Below are positions 26,778 to 34,791 of a stretch of DNA of 64,000 nt, one piece after another. Both the position numbers and the translations under genes were made by a program. This DNA comes from Parabacteroides faecis. GTDB lineage: Bacteria > Bacteroidota > Bacteroidia > Bacteroidales > Tannerellaceae. Every line of letters begins with the position of its first letter. Position 1 is the stretch's first letter. A model generated the notes under the pieces. That model saw nothing but the letters and a program-made list of their open reading frames with translations. It was not told the origin of the DNA and ran no database searches. Location: contig NZ_BMPB01000010.1 in assembly GCF_014647375.1 (NCBI RefSeq), positions 124,001-188,000 of the forward strand, given 5' to 3'.

Positions 26778-27803
26778 TTATCTGATCCATACGTTAAGTA
26801 TTTCTCCGATCACTATTTTTTGTGCTCCTTCGCTGGATTCTCCTTGCTTGATACACTGGATCATAAACCAGGTTTCCGGATCATCTTTTTTCTTGAAAGA
26901 GATCGTGTAGATGTCGTTATCTCTGATCGCTTTATAAACTTCACTTTCCGGACTGATGGAGATGGAAGCAATGTTCTTTCCAAACATCTTACCCATTTCT
27001 TTCCAGGTAGCATAATGCTCCTCCAGATTTTCCTTTTCGGCCGGAGTTACCTCCATTTTGCTGTCAGGTAACATATTTAGTAAGGTTGACGGAACCTTGC
27101 CCGGTTCGAACGCGCTTAAACCCTGGCAAACTTCCGTATTGTTGCTTGCAGGAACCTGAGCTATGTTTTGTGCGGGTACTGTTACAACCTGGGTCGTTTG
27201 CTCCTGGGCTGGAGTAACAGCATAAGCCGGAACTGTTACGGCTGCCGGTTTTACACCGAATGCTTCACTGGCGCTCCGGAACATCTCGTCTGCAAAATCG
27301 ATTGTCTTGCGGCGGAATTTACCGTTGCCGCGATTTAGTTTGTCTTTTTTCTTATTCAAAGCGTATTTGTCGGTAATCCATTCTTCTGCTGTATATTTTT
27401 CCGGTTCACGTTGATAAGAAACATTGTATTCGTAGCGGATGCCGGCCAGTTTGATGTTGGCAGAGTTGTCTTCACATTCAATCGTTACGCGATAGTCCAT
27501 CAAGGTACGGTCCAGTGACAATGCTGTGCTTTGGAACACCAGATATTCTTCGCCTACTGCTGCGATATCTCCTTTGTCCTTGTCTGAATAAACCAACCGG
27601 CGGCCTTCTTCGCTGAAAAACTTCTCAGCCCATGTGTACATGACGTTATAAATCTGATCCTTGGAAAGTGAAGGCATACTTATCTCTTTGGTAAAGATAA
27701 CTTTGCCGCCATCTTCAGGAACGGCTCCGGCTAAATACTTCTGATCTTCCTGTGCTATAAGCAGGGAAGGAATAAATAATAATAAGAATAATAGCTGTCT
27801 CAT
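26778..27803 (-). CDS. Secreted two-domain DUF4468 protein
   Basis: 341 residues with signal peptide (MRQLLFLLLFIPSLLIAQ). DUF4468 domain at about 30-175: IFTKEISMPSLSKDQIYNVMYTWAEKFF and VTIECEDNSANIKLAGIRYEYN. A Val/Pro/Ala/Thr-rich linker (about 185-225) leads to a C-terminal part (FEPGKVPSTLLNMLPDS to EILNVWIR) that is repeat-like but not a family I recognise. Paralogous to the next gene through the DUF4468 part. Confidence 0.85.
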   Translation of the reverse strand: MRQLLFLLLFIPSLLIAQEDQKYLAGAVPEDGGKVIFTKEISMPSLSKDQIYNVMYTWAEKFFSEEGRRLVYSDKDKGDIAAVGEEYLVFQSTALSLDRTLMDYRVTIECEDNSANIKLAGIRYEYNVSYQREPEKYTAEEWITDKYALNKKKDKLNRGNGKFRRKTIDFADEMFRSASEAFGVKPAAVTVPAYAVTPAQEQTTQVVTVPAQNIAQVPASNNTEVCQGLSAFEPGKVPSTLLNMLPDSKMEVTPAEKENLEEHYATWKEMGKMFGKNIASISISPESEVYKAIRDNDIYTISFKKKDDPETWFMIQCIKQGESSEGAQKIVIGEILNVWIR

Positions 27804-27828
27804 GGTGAATTCTGTGTTTTTTTACAGG

Positions 27829-27836
27829 CAAAGATA
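27829..27836 (-). promoter_or_regulatory. Bacteroidetes -7 element for the DUF4468 operon
   Basis: TATCTTTG on the minus strand fits TAnnTTTG, 26 bp before the ATG. Confidence 0.5.
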
Positions 27837-27911
27837 TATATTTGTGTTTGAAATTAACTATGAGAGTGACAAATAATTAATCTAATTACTACTTGACAAA
27901 GAAAAAAAGCC

Positions 27912-27919
27912 TATATTTG
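27912..27919 (+). promoter_or_regulatory. Promoter of secDF
   Basis: TATATTTG fits TAnnTTTG, and a TTGAC at 27893-27897 is close to the place of the -33 element. It is 55 bp before the secDF start. Confidence 0.6.
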
Positions 27920-27973
27920 CACCCTGTGAAAAAACGAAAATAAATAATGTAATAACATAAACTCAAGATTCAA

Positions 27974-30900
27974 ATGCAAAACAAAGGATTTGTAAAGGTC
28001 TTCGCGGTGTTACTTACGCTTGTATGTTTGTTCTATCTATCGTTCTCATTTGTAACAAGATATTACAACAATAAAGCCGCTGAGTATGCAGGCGGGGATC
28101 CGTCGAAAGAGAGTCTTTATTTGGACTCATTATCTACTCAGAAGGTGTGGCTGGGCTATACGCTTAAGCAGTGCCGTGAAATGGAAATTAGTTTAGGACT
28201 TGACCTGAAGGGCGGTATGAACGTCGTTCTGGAGTTGAATGTGGCAGATGTTATCCGCTCACTTTCAAATAACAACCAGGATGAAAACTTCAACAAAGCA
28301 TTGGATTTAGCCTATGCACGCCAGGCAACCAGTCAGAGAGACTTCATTGACTTGTTTGCAGAAGAGTACAAGAACCTGGACAATGGTGCACGCCTGTCTG
28401 CTGTTTTCAGTACTTTCGAATTGAAAGATAAAATTACTCCTCAGAGTACAGATGCCCAGGTTGTTGCAGTGTTGAAAAATGAGTTGAAAAGTGCTATCGA
28501 TAATTCATTCAACGTATTGCGTACCCGTATCGACCGTTTCGGTGTAGTATCTCCTAACATCCAGCGTTTGGAAACAGCAGGACGTATCCTGGTGGAACTT
28601 CCTGGTGTAAAAGAACCTGAACGTGTACGTAAATTGTTACAGGGTAGTGCAAACCTGGAATTCTGGGAAACTTATCAGTTACCGGAAGTTTACCAGCAGT
28701 TGGTTGCTGCCGACAATATACTGGCAACAGTTCTGAAAGAGCATAATGACGAAGCTGCTGTCACTGAAACAGAAAGTGTTTCTACTGACGGTACGGATAC
28801 GACTGCAACTGCTACAGAAACTGTAACAGATAATGCAGCTGCTACAAGCGAAGCTGATTCTTTGCTGCAGCAGATCGCTCAGGATAAACCTGAAACTCAG
28901 GCTAACCAGTCGATGGAAGAATTTGCAAAACAGCATCCGTTGTTTGCTTTGCTGCAGATCAACCAGTACAATGGTCAGTTAGGACGTGGTGCAGCCGTTG
29001 GTGTAGCTAACGTAAGAGACATTCCTAAGATCAACGAATATCTGGCAATGAAACAGGTGAAAGACGTATTGCCTCGTAACCTGTCTTTGAAATGGGGTGT
29101 AAAAGCAATCGATGAAAAAGAACAGTTCTTCGAATTATATGCTATCAAAGTTACTAACCGCGACGGAACACCTGCTTTAGGTGGTGACGTTGTAACGGAT
29201 GCTAACGCTGACTTCGTTCAGCAAGCCGGCCGTTCTGAACAACAGGTTAGCATGGCTATGAACGCAGAAGGTGCTAAAGCATGGGCTCGTTTGACAAAAG
29301 AAAATATCGGTAAAGCGATCGCTATCGTTCTGGATGACATGGTTTATTCTGCTCCGAACGTAAACGATGAAATTACCGGCGGACGTTCTCAAATTACTGG
29401 TCACTTCACTCCGGAAGAAGCGAAGGACTTAGCGAACGTATTGAAATCAGGTAAGATGGCAGCTTCTGTGCATATCGTACAGGAAGACGTTGTCGGTCCG
29501 TCACTGGGTCAGGAAGCTATCAGTTCAGGTGTTATTTCATTTGCACTGGCTTTGATTCTGTTGATGATTTATATGTGTGCATTCTACGGTATTATCCCGG
29601 GTCTGATCGCAGACGGTGCCTTGGTGTTGAACATCTTCTTCACAATGGGTATCCTGGCTTCTTTCCAGGCTGTACTTACTTTGCCGGGTATCGCCGGTAT
29701 GGTATTGACACTGGGTATGGCGGTCGATGCTAACGTGTTGATCTACGAACGTACAAAAGAAGAGCTTCGAGCCGGTAAATCGTTAGGTAAAGCTATTGCC
29801 GACGGTTACAGCAATGCCTTCTCTGCTATCTTCGACTCCAACCTGACATCTATCATTACCGGTGTCGTATTGTTCTACTTCGGTACAGGTCCTATCCGTG
29901 GTTTCGCTACCACTATGATCATCGGTCTGTTCGCATCCTTCCTTACAGCTGTGTTCCTGACTCGTATTGTTTATGAAGCATTACTGGCTAAAGATAAACT
30001 GAAGAATGTAACATTCGTAACTTCTATCACAAAAGACCTGTTGACTAATCCGAAGATCAACTTCCTGGGTGCCCGTAAGATCGGTTATCTGATCCCTACA
30101 GGTATCATCATTCTGGGAGCTATCTCCATGATGACAATTGGTTTGAATAATGGTATCGACTTCACTGGTGGACGTAACTATATCGTTCGTTTCGATCAGG
30201 ATGTAAAGACAGATGAAGTTCGTAATATGCTGGATGAAAAACTGGATGGTGCTGTAAGTGTTATCACGATCGGTACTCCGGACCAGGTTCGTGTATCTAC
30301 CAACTTTAAGATCGATGATGCAGATCCTGCAGTAGACCGGGAAATCGAATCATTACTGTTCGAAGGCGTTAAACCGCTGCTTCCGGAAGGAACAACATTG
30401 GATCAGTTTACAACTACTTATATTCAGAGTTCTCAGAAAGTAGGGCCGAGTATGGCTGACGACATCAAGAACAGCGCTATCATGGCGGTTATCTTCGCGA
30501 TGTTCTGTATGGCAGCTTATATCCTGCTCCGTTTCCGTGATCTCTCATTCTCAATCGGTGCATTTGCATCAGTTGCAGTAACAACATTGTGTATCATTTC
30601 TTTCTATACCTTATTATGGAAAGTATTACCGTTCTCTATGGAGGTCGACCAGACATTTATCGCGGCTATCCTGACGATTATCGGTTACTCTATCAATGAT
30701 ACCGTGGTTGTATTCGACCGTATCCGTGAAACGATCGGCTTGTATCCGAAACGTGACCGTTATCAGGTAATTAATGACGCATTGAACTCTACATTATCCC
30801 GTACATTCAATACATCATTGACTACATTGGTTGTAGTACTGTGTATCTTTATCCTGGGTGGTAGCACAATCCGTAGCTTTACGTTTGCTATCTTGTTGGG

Positions 30901-31006
30901 TATTATCATCGGTACTTATGCTACGCTGTTCATTGCAACTCCGATTGCATACGAATTGCAGAAGAGGAAAATAAACAAAAAAGCTGCTGCAGAACTTGCT
31001 AAGTAA
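27974..31006 (+). CDS. secDF: Fused protein translocase subunit SecDF
   Basis: 1010 residues: SecD and SecF joined in one chain, the common form in Bacteroidetes. SecD part: first membrane span near 8-28, the conserved LGLDLKGGMNVVLEL, a large periplasmic domain with FNVLRTRIDRFGVVSPNIQRL, then six spans with GMAVDANVLIYERTKEEL. SecF part from about 700: GIDFTGGRNYIVRF and TIIGYSINDTVVVFDRIRE. A Thr/Ala/Glu-rich insert at about 258-290 (SVSTDGTDTTATATETVTD) is disordered and unusual. It uses proton motive force to finish export through SecYEG. Single-gene unit with its own promoter and terminator. Confidence 0.97.
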   Translation: MQNKGFVKVFAVLLTLVCLFYLSFSFVTRYYNNKAAEYAGGDPSKESLYLDSLSTQKVWLGYTLKQCREMEISLGLDLKGGMNVVLELNVADVIRSLSNNNQDENFNKALDLAYARQATSQRDFIDLFAEEYKNLDNGARLSAVFSTFELKDKITPQSTDAQVVAVLKNELKSAIDNSFNVLRTRIDRFGVVSPNIQRLETAGRILVELPGVKEPERVRKLLQGSANLEFWETYQLPEVYQQLVAADNILATVLKEHNDEAAVTETESVSTDGTDTTATATETVTDNAAATSEADSLLQQIAQDKPETQANQSMEEFAKQHPLFALLQINQYNGQLGRGAAVGVANVRDIPKINEYLAMKQVKDVLPRNLSLKWGVKAIDEKEQFFELYAIKVTNRDGTPALGGDVVTDANADFVQQAGRSEQQVSMAMNAEGAKAWARLTKENIGKAIAIVLDDMVYSAPNVNDEITGGRSQITGHFTPEEAKDLANVLKSGKMAASVHIVQEDVVGPSLGQEAISSGVISFALALILLMIYMCAFYGIIPGLIADGALVLNIFFTMGILASFQAVLTLPGIAGMVLTLGMAVDANVLIYERTKEELRAGKSLGKAIADGYSNAFSAIFDSNLTSIITGVVLFYFGTGPIRGFATTMIIGLFASFLTAVFLTRIVYEALLAKDKLKNVTFVTSITKDLLTNPKINFLGARKIGYLIPTGIIILGAISMMTIGLNNGIDFTGGRNYIVRFDQDVKTDEVRNMLDEKLDGAVSVITIGTPDQVRVSTNFKIDDADPAVDREIESLLFEGVKPLLPEGTTLDQFTTTYIQSSQKVGPSMADDIKNSAIMAVIFAMFCMAAYILLRFRDLSFSIGAFASVAVTTLCIISFYTLLWKVLPFSMEVDQTFIAAILTIIGYSINDTVVVFDRIRETIGLYPKRDRYQVINDALNSTLSRTFNTSLTTLVVVLCIFILGGSTIRSFTFAILLGIIIGTYATLFIATPIAYELQKRKINKKAAAELAK

Positions 31007-31030
31007 GAAGCAGAAGTCATAGAATTATAG

Positions 31031-31063
31031 AAAAGGCCACCTCATTTCGGGGTGGCCTTTTTC
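31031..31063 (+). terminator. Rho-independent terminator after secDF
   Basis: AAAAGGCCACC / GGTGGCCTTTT form an 11-bp stem, followed by a long T-rich run. Confidence 0.88.
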
Positions 31064-31181
31064 TTTTTTGTGATATGCTTCTAAACATATAAACCGGAAT
31101 TGTTCGGATTCATCTAAATAATTACCTTGTAGCCCACTTTAATGAATCGTGGATAAGAGTTAAAACGTCATCAATTTAGAC

Positions 31182-31189
31182 TACATTTG
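31182..31189 (+). promoter_or_regulatory. Bacteroidetes -7 element for hutI
   Basis: TACATTTG fits TAnnTTTG, 65 bp before the hutI start. Confidence 0.5.
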
Positions 31190-31253
31190 GGTGAACAATT
31201 GTCGGAAAAAAGAGATTTGACATGTGTTTAGACCTGAATAATGAAAAGAAAAA

Positions 31254-32504
31254 ATGGAAGGAGATAAATTATTAATAAGAAACGCCTCACAAGTTATTAC
31301 CTGTTCTGGTTTTGCTGCTAAAAGAGGAGCGGAAATGTCTAACCTTCATATTATTGACGACGGTGCTGTCGTCATCTCAGGCGGTATAATCACACACGTA
31401 GGACCGACTAATGATATTTTGCGTACAGTCGATGCAGACGATTATCTGGAAATCGATGCGACCGGACGGGCTTTGCTTCCTGGTTTTGTAGATAGTCATA
31501 CACATTTTCTTTTCGGAGGTTATCGGGAGAAAGTATTTTCCGAACGTTTGAAAAAGAATCATTCTTTGTCGCCTGTAGAATATAGCGAAGATGTTCTCGG
31601 AACTGTCAGTGCTACCCGTTCTTGTGATTTTGAGCAATTGTGGGAGGCCGGTTATGAACGTCTGGATGAAATGTTTAATATGGGAGTAACGACTGTAGAG
31701 GGGAAGAGCGGCTATGGTCTGGATTTTGATACGGAGTTGAAACAGCTTCGAGTTATGGCAGACTTGAATGACGAGCATCCGATGGATGTTGTTTCCACCT
31801 ATTTCGGAGGACATGTTACTCCTTCCGAATATACTCATCAGACAGATGATTACATTACTTATATGATAGAGAAAGTTTTGCCGGAGCTTCGTTTGGAGAG
31901 ATCGGTAACTTTCTGTGATGTTTATTGTGACCAGGGCTTATTTTCTTTACGGCAGACAGAACGTTTGCTCCGTGCTGCCCGCAGCCTGCGTTTTAAATTG
32001 AAAATGCATACAGATTCGATCGCTTCTTTTGATGGGGCGGAACTGGCTGCAAAGTTAAAGACAGTGAGTGCCGATCATTTACTGTATGTTTCAGACGTAG
32101 GTATCAAACGTCTGGCATGTAGCGGGATTGTTGCTACTTTGCTTCCTTTTAGTTCCTTTTCACAGAATAAGCCTTATGCCCGCGGACGTGAAATGATCGA
32201 TGCCGGTTGTGCGGTAGCATTGGCTTCTGACTATAATCCGGGGAATTGTTTCTCATGTTCTATTCCAATGTTATTTGCCCTGGCATGTATCCAGATGAAA
32301 TTGACTCCCGAAGAAGCTTTAACGGCGCTGACCATAAATGGTGCAGCCGCTTTAGGATTGGCGAAAAAGACCGGTAGTATCGATGTAGGGAAGAAGGCTG
32401 ATTTGATATTATTGAAATATCCGTCATATAAGTTCTTACCTTATAATATCGGAATGAATATCGTAGATACAGTGATCAAGGATGGTATTCTCTATATGAT
32501 CTGA
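31254..32504 (+). CDS. hutI: Imidazolonepropionase
   Basis: 416 residues, the normal HutI length. Amidohydrolase-fold markers: FVDSHTHFLFGGYREKVFSERL (metal-binding HxH and substrate arginine), TTVEGKSGYGLDFDTELK, STYFGGHVTPSEY, KMHTDSI, and the late ALASDYNPGNCFSCSIP. It opens the imidazolone ring to give N-formimino-L-glutamate in histidine breakdown. The other hut genes are not beside it: the flanks are secDF and an unrelated glycan locus. It is therefore a lone gene here. Confidence 0.95.
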   Translation: MEGDKLLIRNASQVITCSGFAAKRGAEMSNLHIIDDGAVVISGGIITHVGPTNDILRTVDADDYLEIDATGRALLPGFVDSHTHFLFGGYREKVFSERLKKNHSLSPVEYSEDVLGTVSATRSCDFEQLWEAGYERLDEMFNMGVTTVEGKSGYGLDFDTELKQLRVMADLNDEHPMDVVSTYFGGHVTPSEYTHQTDDYITYMIEKVLPELRLERSVTFCDVYCDQGLFSLRQTERLLRAARSLRFKLKMHTDSIASFDGAELAAKLKTVSADHLLYVSDVGIKRLACSGIVATLLPFSSFSQNKPYARGREMIDAGCAVALASDYNPGNCFSCSIPMLFALACIQMKLTPEEALTALTINGAAALGLAKKTGSIDVGKKADLILLKYPSYKFLPYNIGMNIVDTVIKDGILYMI

Positions 32505-32602
32505 TTGCCGGATATTATCTTGCTTTTTTGTGAAATAGGTCGCTATATCGTGCTTAAGATGCTTAAATATAATGCTTTAGCATGGTTTTTGTGTCTGGAT
32601 TA

Positions 32603-32640
32603 CAGTGACTAGAAAAAACGATCGTTTTTTCTAGTCACTG
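32603..32640. repeat. Perfect 38-bp palindrome, copy 1
   Basis: The left half CAGTGACTAGAAAAAACGA is followed at once by its exact reverse complement. A second, 32-bp copy lies at 32771-32802. It lies 98 bp after hutI and about 205 bp before the ECF sigma gene. It has no T run after it, so it is not a normal terminator; it is a candidate operator or RNA cruciform element. Confidence 0.9.
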
Positions 32641-32770
32641 CGAAGATACCTACATTTTTTTATTATTTAATATTTATATATATATAAAACTACTGATAGA
32701 TTGCATTTTATATTCAGGAATTAAACCCTAAATATAATTGTCATTTATGTCTACTCTATGGCCTAATTAG
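32641..32770. other. AT-rich spacer between the two palindromes
   Basis: 130 bp, very AT-rich with a TATATATATA run, no gene. It probably holds the sigma-gene promoter or a protein-binding region; no TAnnTTTG match is present in it. Confidence 0.4.
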
Positions 32771-32802
32771 TGACTAGAAAAAACGATCGTTTTTTCTAGT
32801 CA
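32771..32802. repeat. Perfect 32-bp palindrome, copy 2
   Basis: Its core is the same as copy 1 (TGACTAGAAAAAACGA plus reverse complement). The outer bases have begun to differ (G opposite T at the next position). It lies 44 bp before the sigma start. Confidence 0.9.
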
Positions 32803-32845
32803 TTTTAAGTATACTGGGAATAAAATTCAAAGTTTACGATTTCTG

Positions 32846-33442
32846 ATGGACATAAATGTACGGCAACTAAAAGAGAGTAACGAACAGATATTTAAAGGTA
32901 TAGTAGAATCATATTGGCCGCGTTTACATAAATTTGCTCAAATTTATGTATTGGATAGAGAAGCCGCCAAAGAGATTGTACAAGATACCTTCCTCATTCT
33001 GTGGAAACAACGGGAAAATCTGGACGATGAGACTTGCCTGATAACTTATTTAATGGTTGTATGCCGGAACAAATGTCTGAATTATTTGAAAAGTCTGCAG
33101 TTTGAAAAGGTTGAAATAAATGAATTGACAGAATCGGCTATTTATCAGCGGAGTAATATTTATGTATTGGAAGACGATTCACTAGAGATTTTAGTAACAA
33201 AAGAATTAGCATCGGCTATAGAAGCATCACTTTCTAAACTACCTTCCCGTACAAGAGCTATTTTTATGATGAGTCGTTATGAAGGTCTTAAGAACCGGGA
33301 GATAGCCGAGCATCAGAATATAACGGTAAAAGCTGTTGAATTCCACATAAACAAGGCATTAAGTCATTTGAGACATGATCTGTCCCAGGAATATTTTATT
33401 TCCGTTGTTTTTGTTTTCTTGTATCTCATCTTAAAAAAATAA
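32846..33442 (+). CDS. ECF sigma factor of the mannosidase glycan locus
   Basis: 198 residues. Region 2: IVESYWPRLHKFAQIYVLDREAAKEIVQDTFLILWKQRENL. Region 4: LPSRTRAIFMMSRYEGLKNREIAEHQNITVKAVEFHINKALSHL. It closely resembles the sigma factor at 53716-54318, sharing blocks such as NKCLNYLKSLQ and VYVLEDDSLEIL-like text, so the two may read the same promoters. It ends with a hydrophobic tail, YFISVVFVFLYLILKK. It is followed by the TAGGG/GTTGTTC motif and then FecR, SusC, SusD and GH38. The double palindrome upstream is a likely control region. Confidence 0.94.
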   Translation: MDINVRQLKESNEQIFKGIVESYWPRLHKFAQIYVLDREAAKEIVQDTFLILWKQRENLDDETCLITYLMVVCRNKCLNYLKSLQFEKVEINELTESAIYQRSNIYVLEDDSLEILVTKELASAIEASLSKLPSRTRAIFMMSRYEGLKNREIAEHQNITVKAVEFHINKALSHLRHDLSQEYFISVVFVFLYLILKK

Positions 33443-33530
33443 CTACTTTAATATTGTTGCTGATTTTCAGACATTTATTTGTTGTTTGAAAAAAATATTC
33501 ATCAAAAGTCAAAAAAAGATTCATTTTCTG

Positions 33531-33562
33531 TTAGGGTAAAATTAAAAAATGTTGTTCCTCTT
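33531..33562 (+). promoter_or_regulatory. TAGGG-N14-GTTGTTC motif, site 1 (before FecR)
   Basis: TTAGGGTAAAAT, a run of A, then GTTGTTCCTC; TAGGG to GTTG start-to-start is 19 nt, the same in all five sites of the window. It is 36 bp from the FecR start and about 90 bp after the sigma stop. Proposed ECF promoter; inferred. Confidence 0.55.
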
Positions 33563-33586
33563 CCATCTGACATCAAAAGAGGATAT

Positions 33587-34726
33587 ATGGACAACAATTT
33601 AATTATATGTTTTATAGAACGGCAATGTACACTGGATGAAGCTCGTGAAGTTCTTCGCTGGATTGAAGCCAGCGAAGAAAATAAGGCAGTTTTTCGGAAT
33701 ATGCAGGCTGTGTATGCTTCTATCAGTATTGATAGCGCAGACCGTACCGGGAATGTGGATGCTGAAGATGTACAACAGATCATGAAAGAGATAAGTCGGA
33801 AACGTTATCGTTTGGCTACTTATATCGGTGCGGCTGTTTGTTCGGCTGCTGTTATCCTGTTTGTCGTTTTATTCCCTTTCGAACAAAAAGATCGTTATGA
33901 ATATGAAAAGGCTTTAGCCGGAATTACGGATAAAACGGAGATCACATTGACAGTAAGCGATCAAAAGGAGATAGAGTTGTCCGATACATCCGTTGTTGCC
34001 TATGATAAAAAGGGACAGATCGTGATCAATGATACGGTGACTGTTCCGAAAGAGAAAAAAGATAAAAGTGATCTGAATACAATCTATGTCCCTTATGGTA
34101 AACGTTCAACACTGATTCTGGCAGATGGCTCCAAAGTCTATCTTAATTCCGGCTCTTCCCTGGTTTATCCGGTTGTCTTTGCAAAAGATAAACGTGAAGT
34201 TTATTTGGATGGCGAAGCCTATTTCGAAGTATCCAAAGAATCCCAGAGAAAATTTATCGTACAGACAAGCTGTAAAGCTATAGAAGTATTGGGTACAAAG
34301 TTCAATGTTTCAGTCGATAAAACGCAGAATTTATTTGAAGCGGTATTGGTCACAGGTAAGATTGGCCTGGAAAGTAATGCCGGTAAAATAGAACTTACTC
34401 CTAATCAATATTATGTCTACCAATCAGACTCCGGCCTGGATGAATTAAGAACAGTGGATGTCAGAGATTATATTTCTTGGATAGAAGGACGGTTGAGATT
34501 TAATCGTGAGCCATTGGAAAAAGTGATCCGTAAACTGGAAAAGTCGTACAATATAAAAATCGAATTTTTTAATCCTAAATACCTGGAATATCTGATATCA
34601 GGAAATCTTGACCTAAAAAACACCGCAGAGGAAACGATGGATGTCCTGATGAGAATTCTTATTCCGAACTATAACCCGCAAAAACAAAAATTATTCTTGA
34701 TAAAAGATAAAAAGTCATCCATATAA
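33587..34726 (+). CDS. FecR-family anti-sigma factor of the mannosidase locus
   Basis: 379 residues from the ATG at 33587 (MDNNLIICFIERQCTLDEAREVL), preceded by AAGAGG as a possible ribosome site; the open frame continues upstream but runs through the promoter motif. Cytoplasmic anti-sigma part (1-75), one membrane span (about 77-98, ATYIGAAVCSAAVILFVVLF), an extra charged linker of about 70 residues (EITLTVSDQKEIELSDTSVV), FecR domain (VPYGKRSTLILADGSKVYLNSGSSLVYP, GEAYFEVSKESQRKFIV) and a DUF4974 tail. It relays the signal from the STN domain of the adjacent SusC. Confidence 0.94.
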   Translation: MDNNLIICFIERQCTLDEAREVLRWIEASEENKAVFRNMQAVYASISIDSADRTGNVDAEDVQQIMKEISRKRYRLATYIGAAVCSAAVILFVVLFPFEQKDRYEYEKALAGITDKTEITLTVSDQKEIELSDTSVVAYDKKGQIVINDTVTVPKEKKDKSDLNTIYVPYGKRSTLILADGSKVYLNSGSSLVYPVVFAKDKREVYLDGEAYFEVSKESQRKFIVQTSCKAIEVLGTKFNVSVDKTQNLFEAVLVTGKIGLESNAGKIELTPNQYYVYQSDSGLDELRTVDVRDYISWIEGRLRFNREPLEKVIRKLEKSYNIKIEFFNPKYLEYLISGNLDLKNTAEETMDVLMRILIPNYNPQKQKLFLIKDKKSSI

Positions 34727-34791
34727 AATTGAAGCATTATGAAAGACTGTGTAAAAGGAAAATTATTGTTTAACAAAAAGAATCTATTATT

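Noticed and set aside
32603-32802. Terminator pair after hutI
   Set aside because: The palindromes have no T run on their downstream side and no loop; both copies share the same core, which terminators seldom do.
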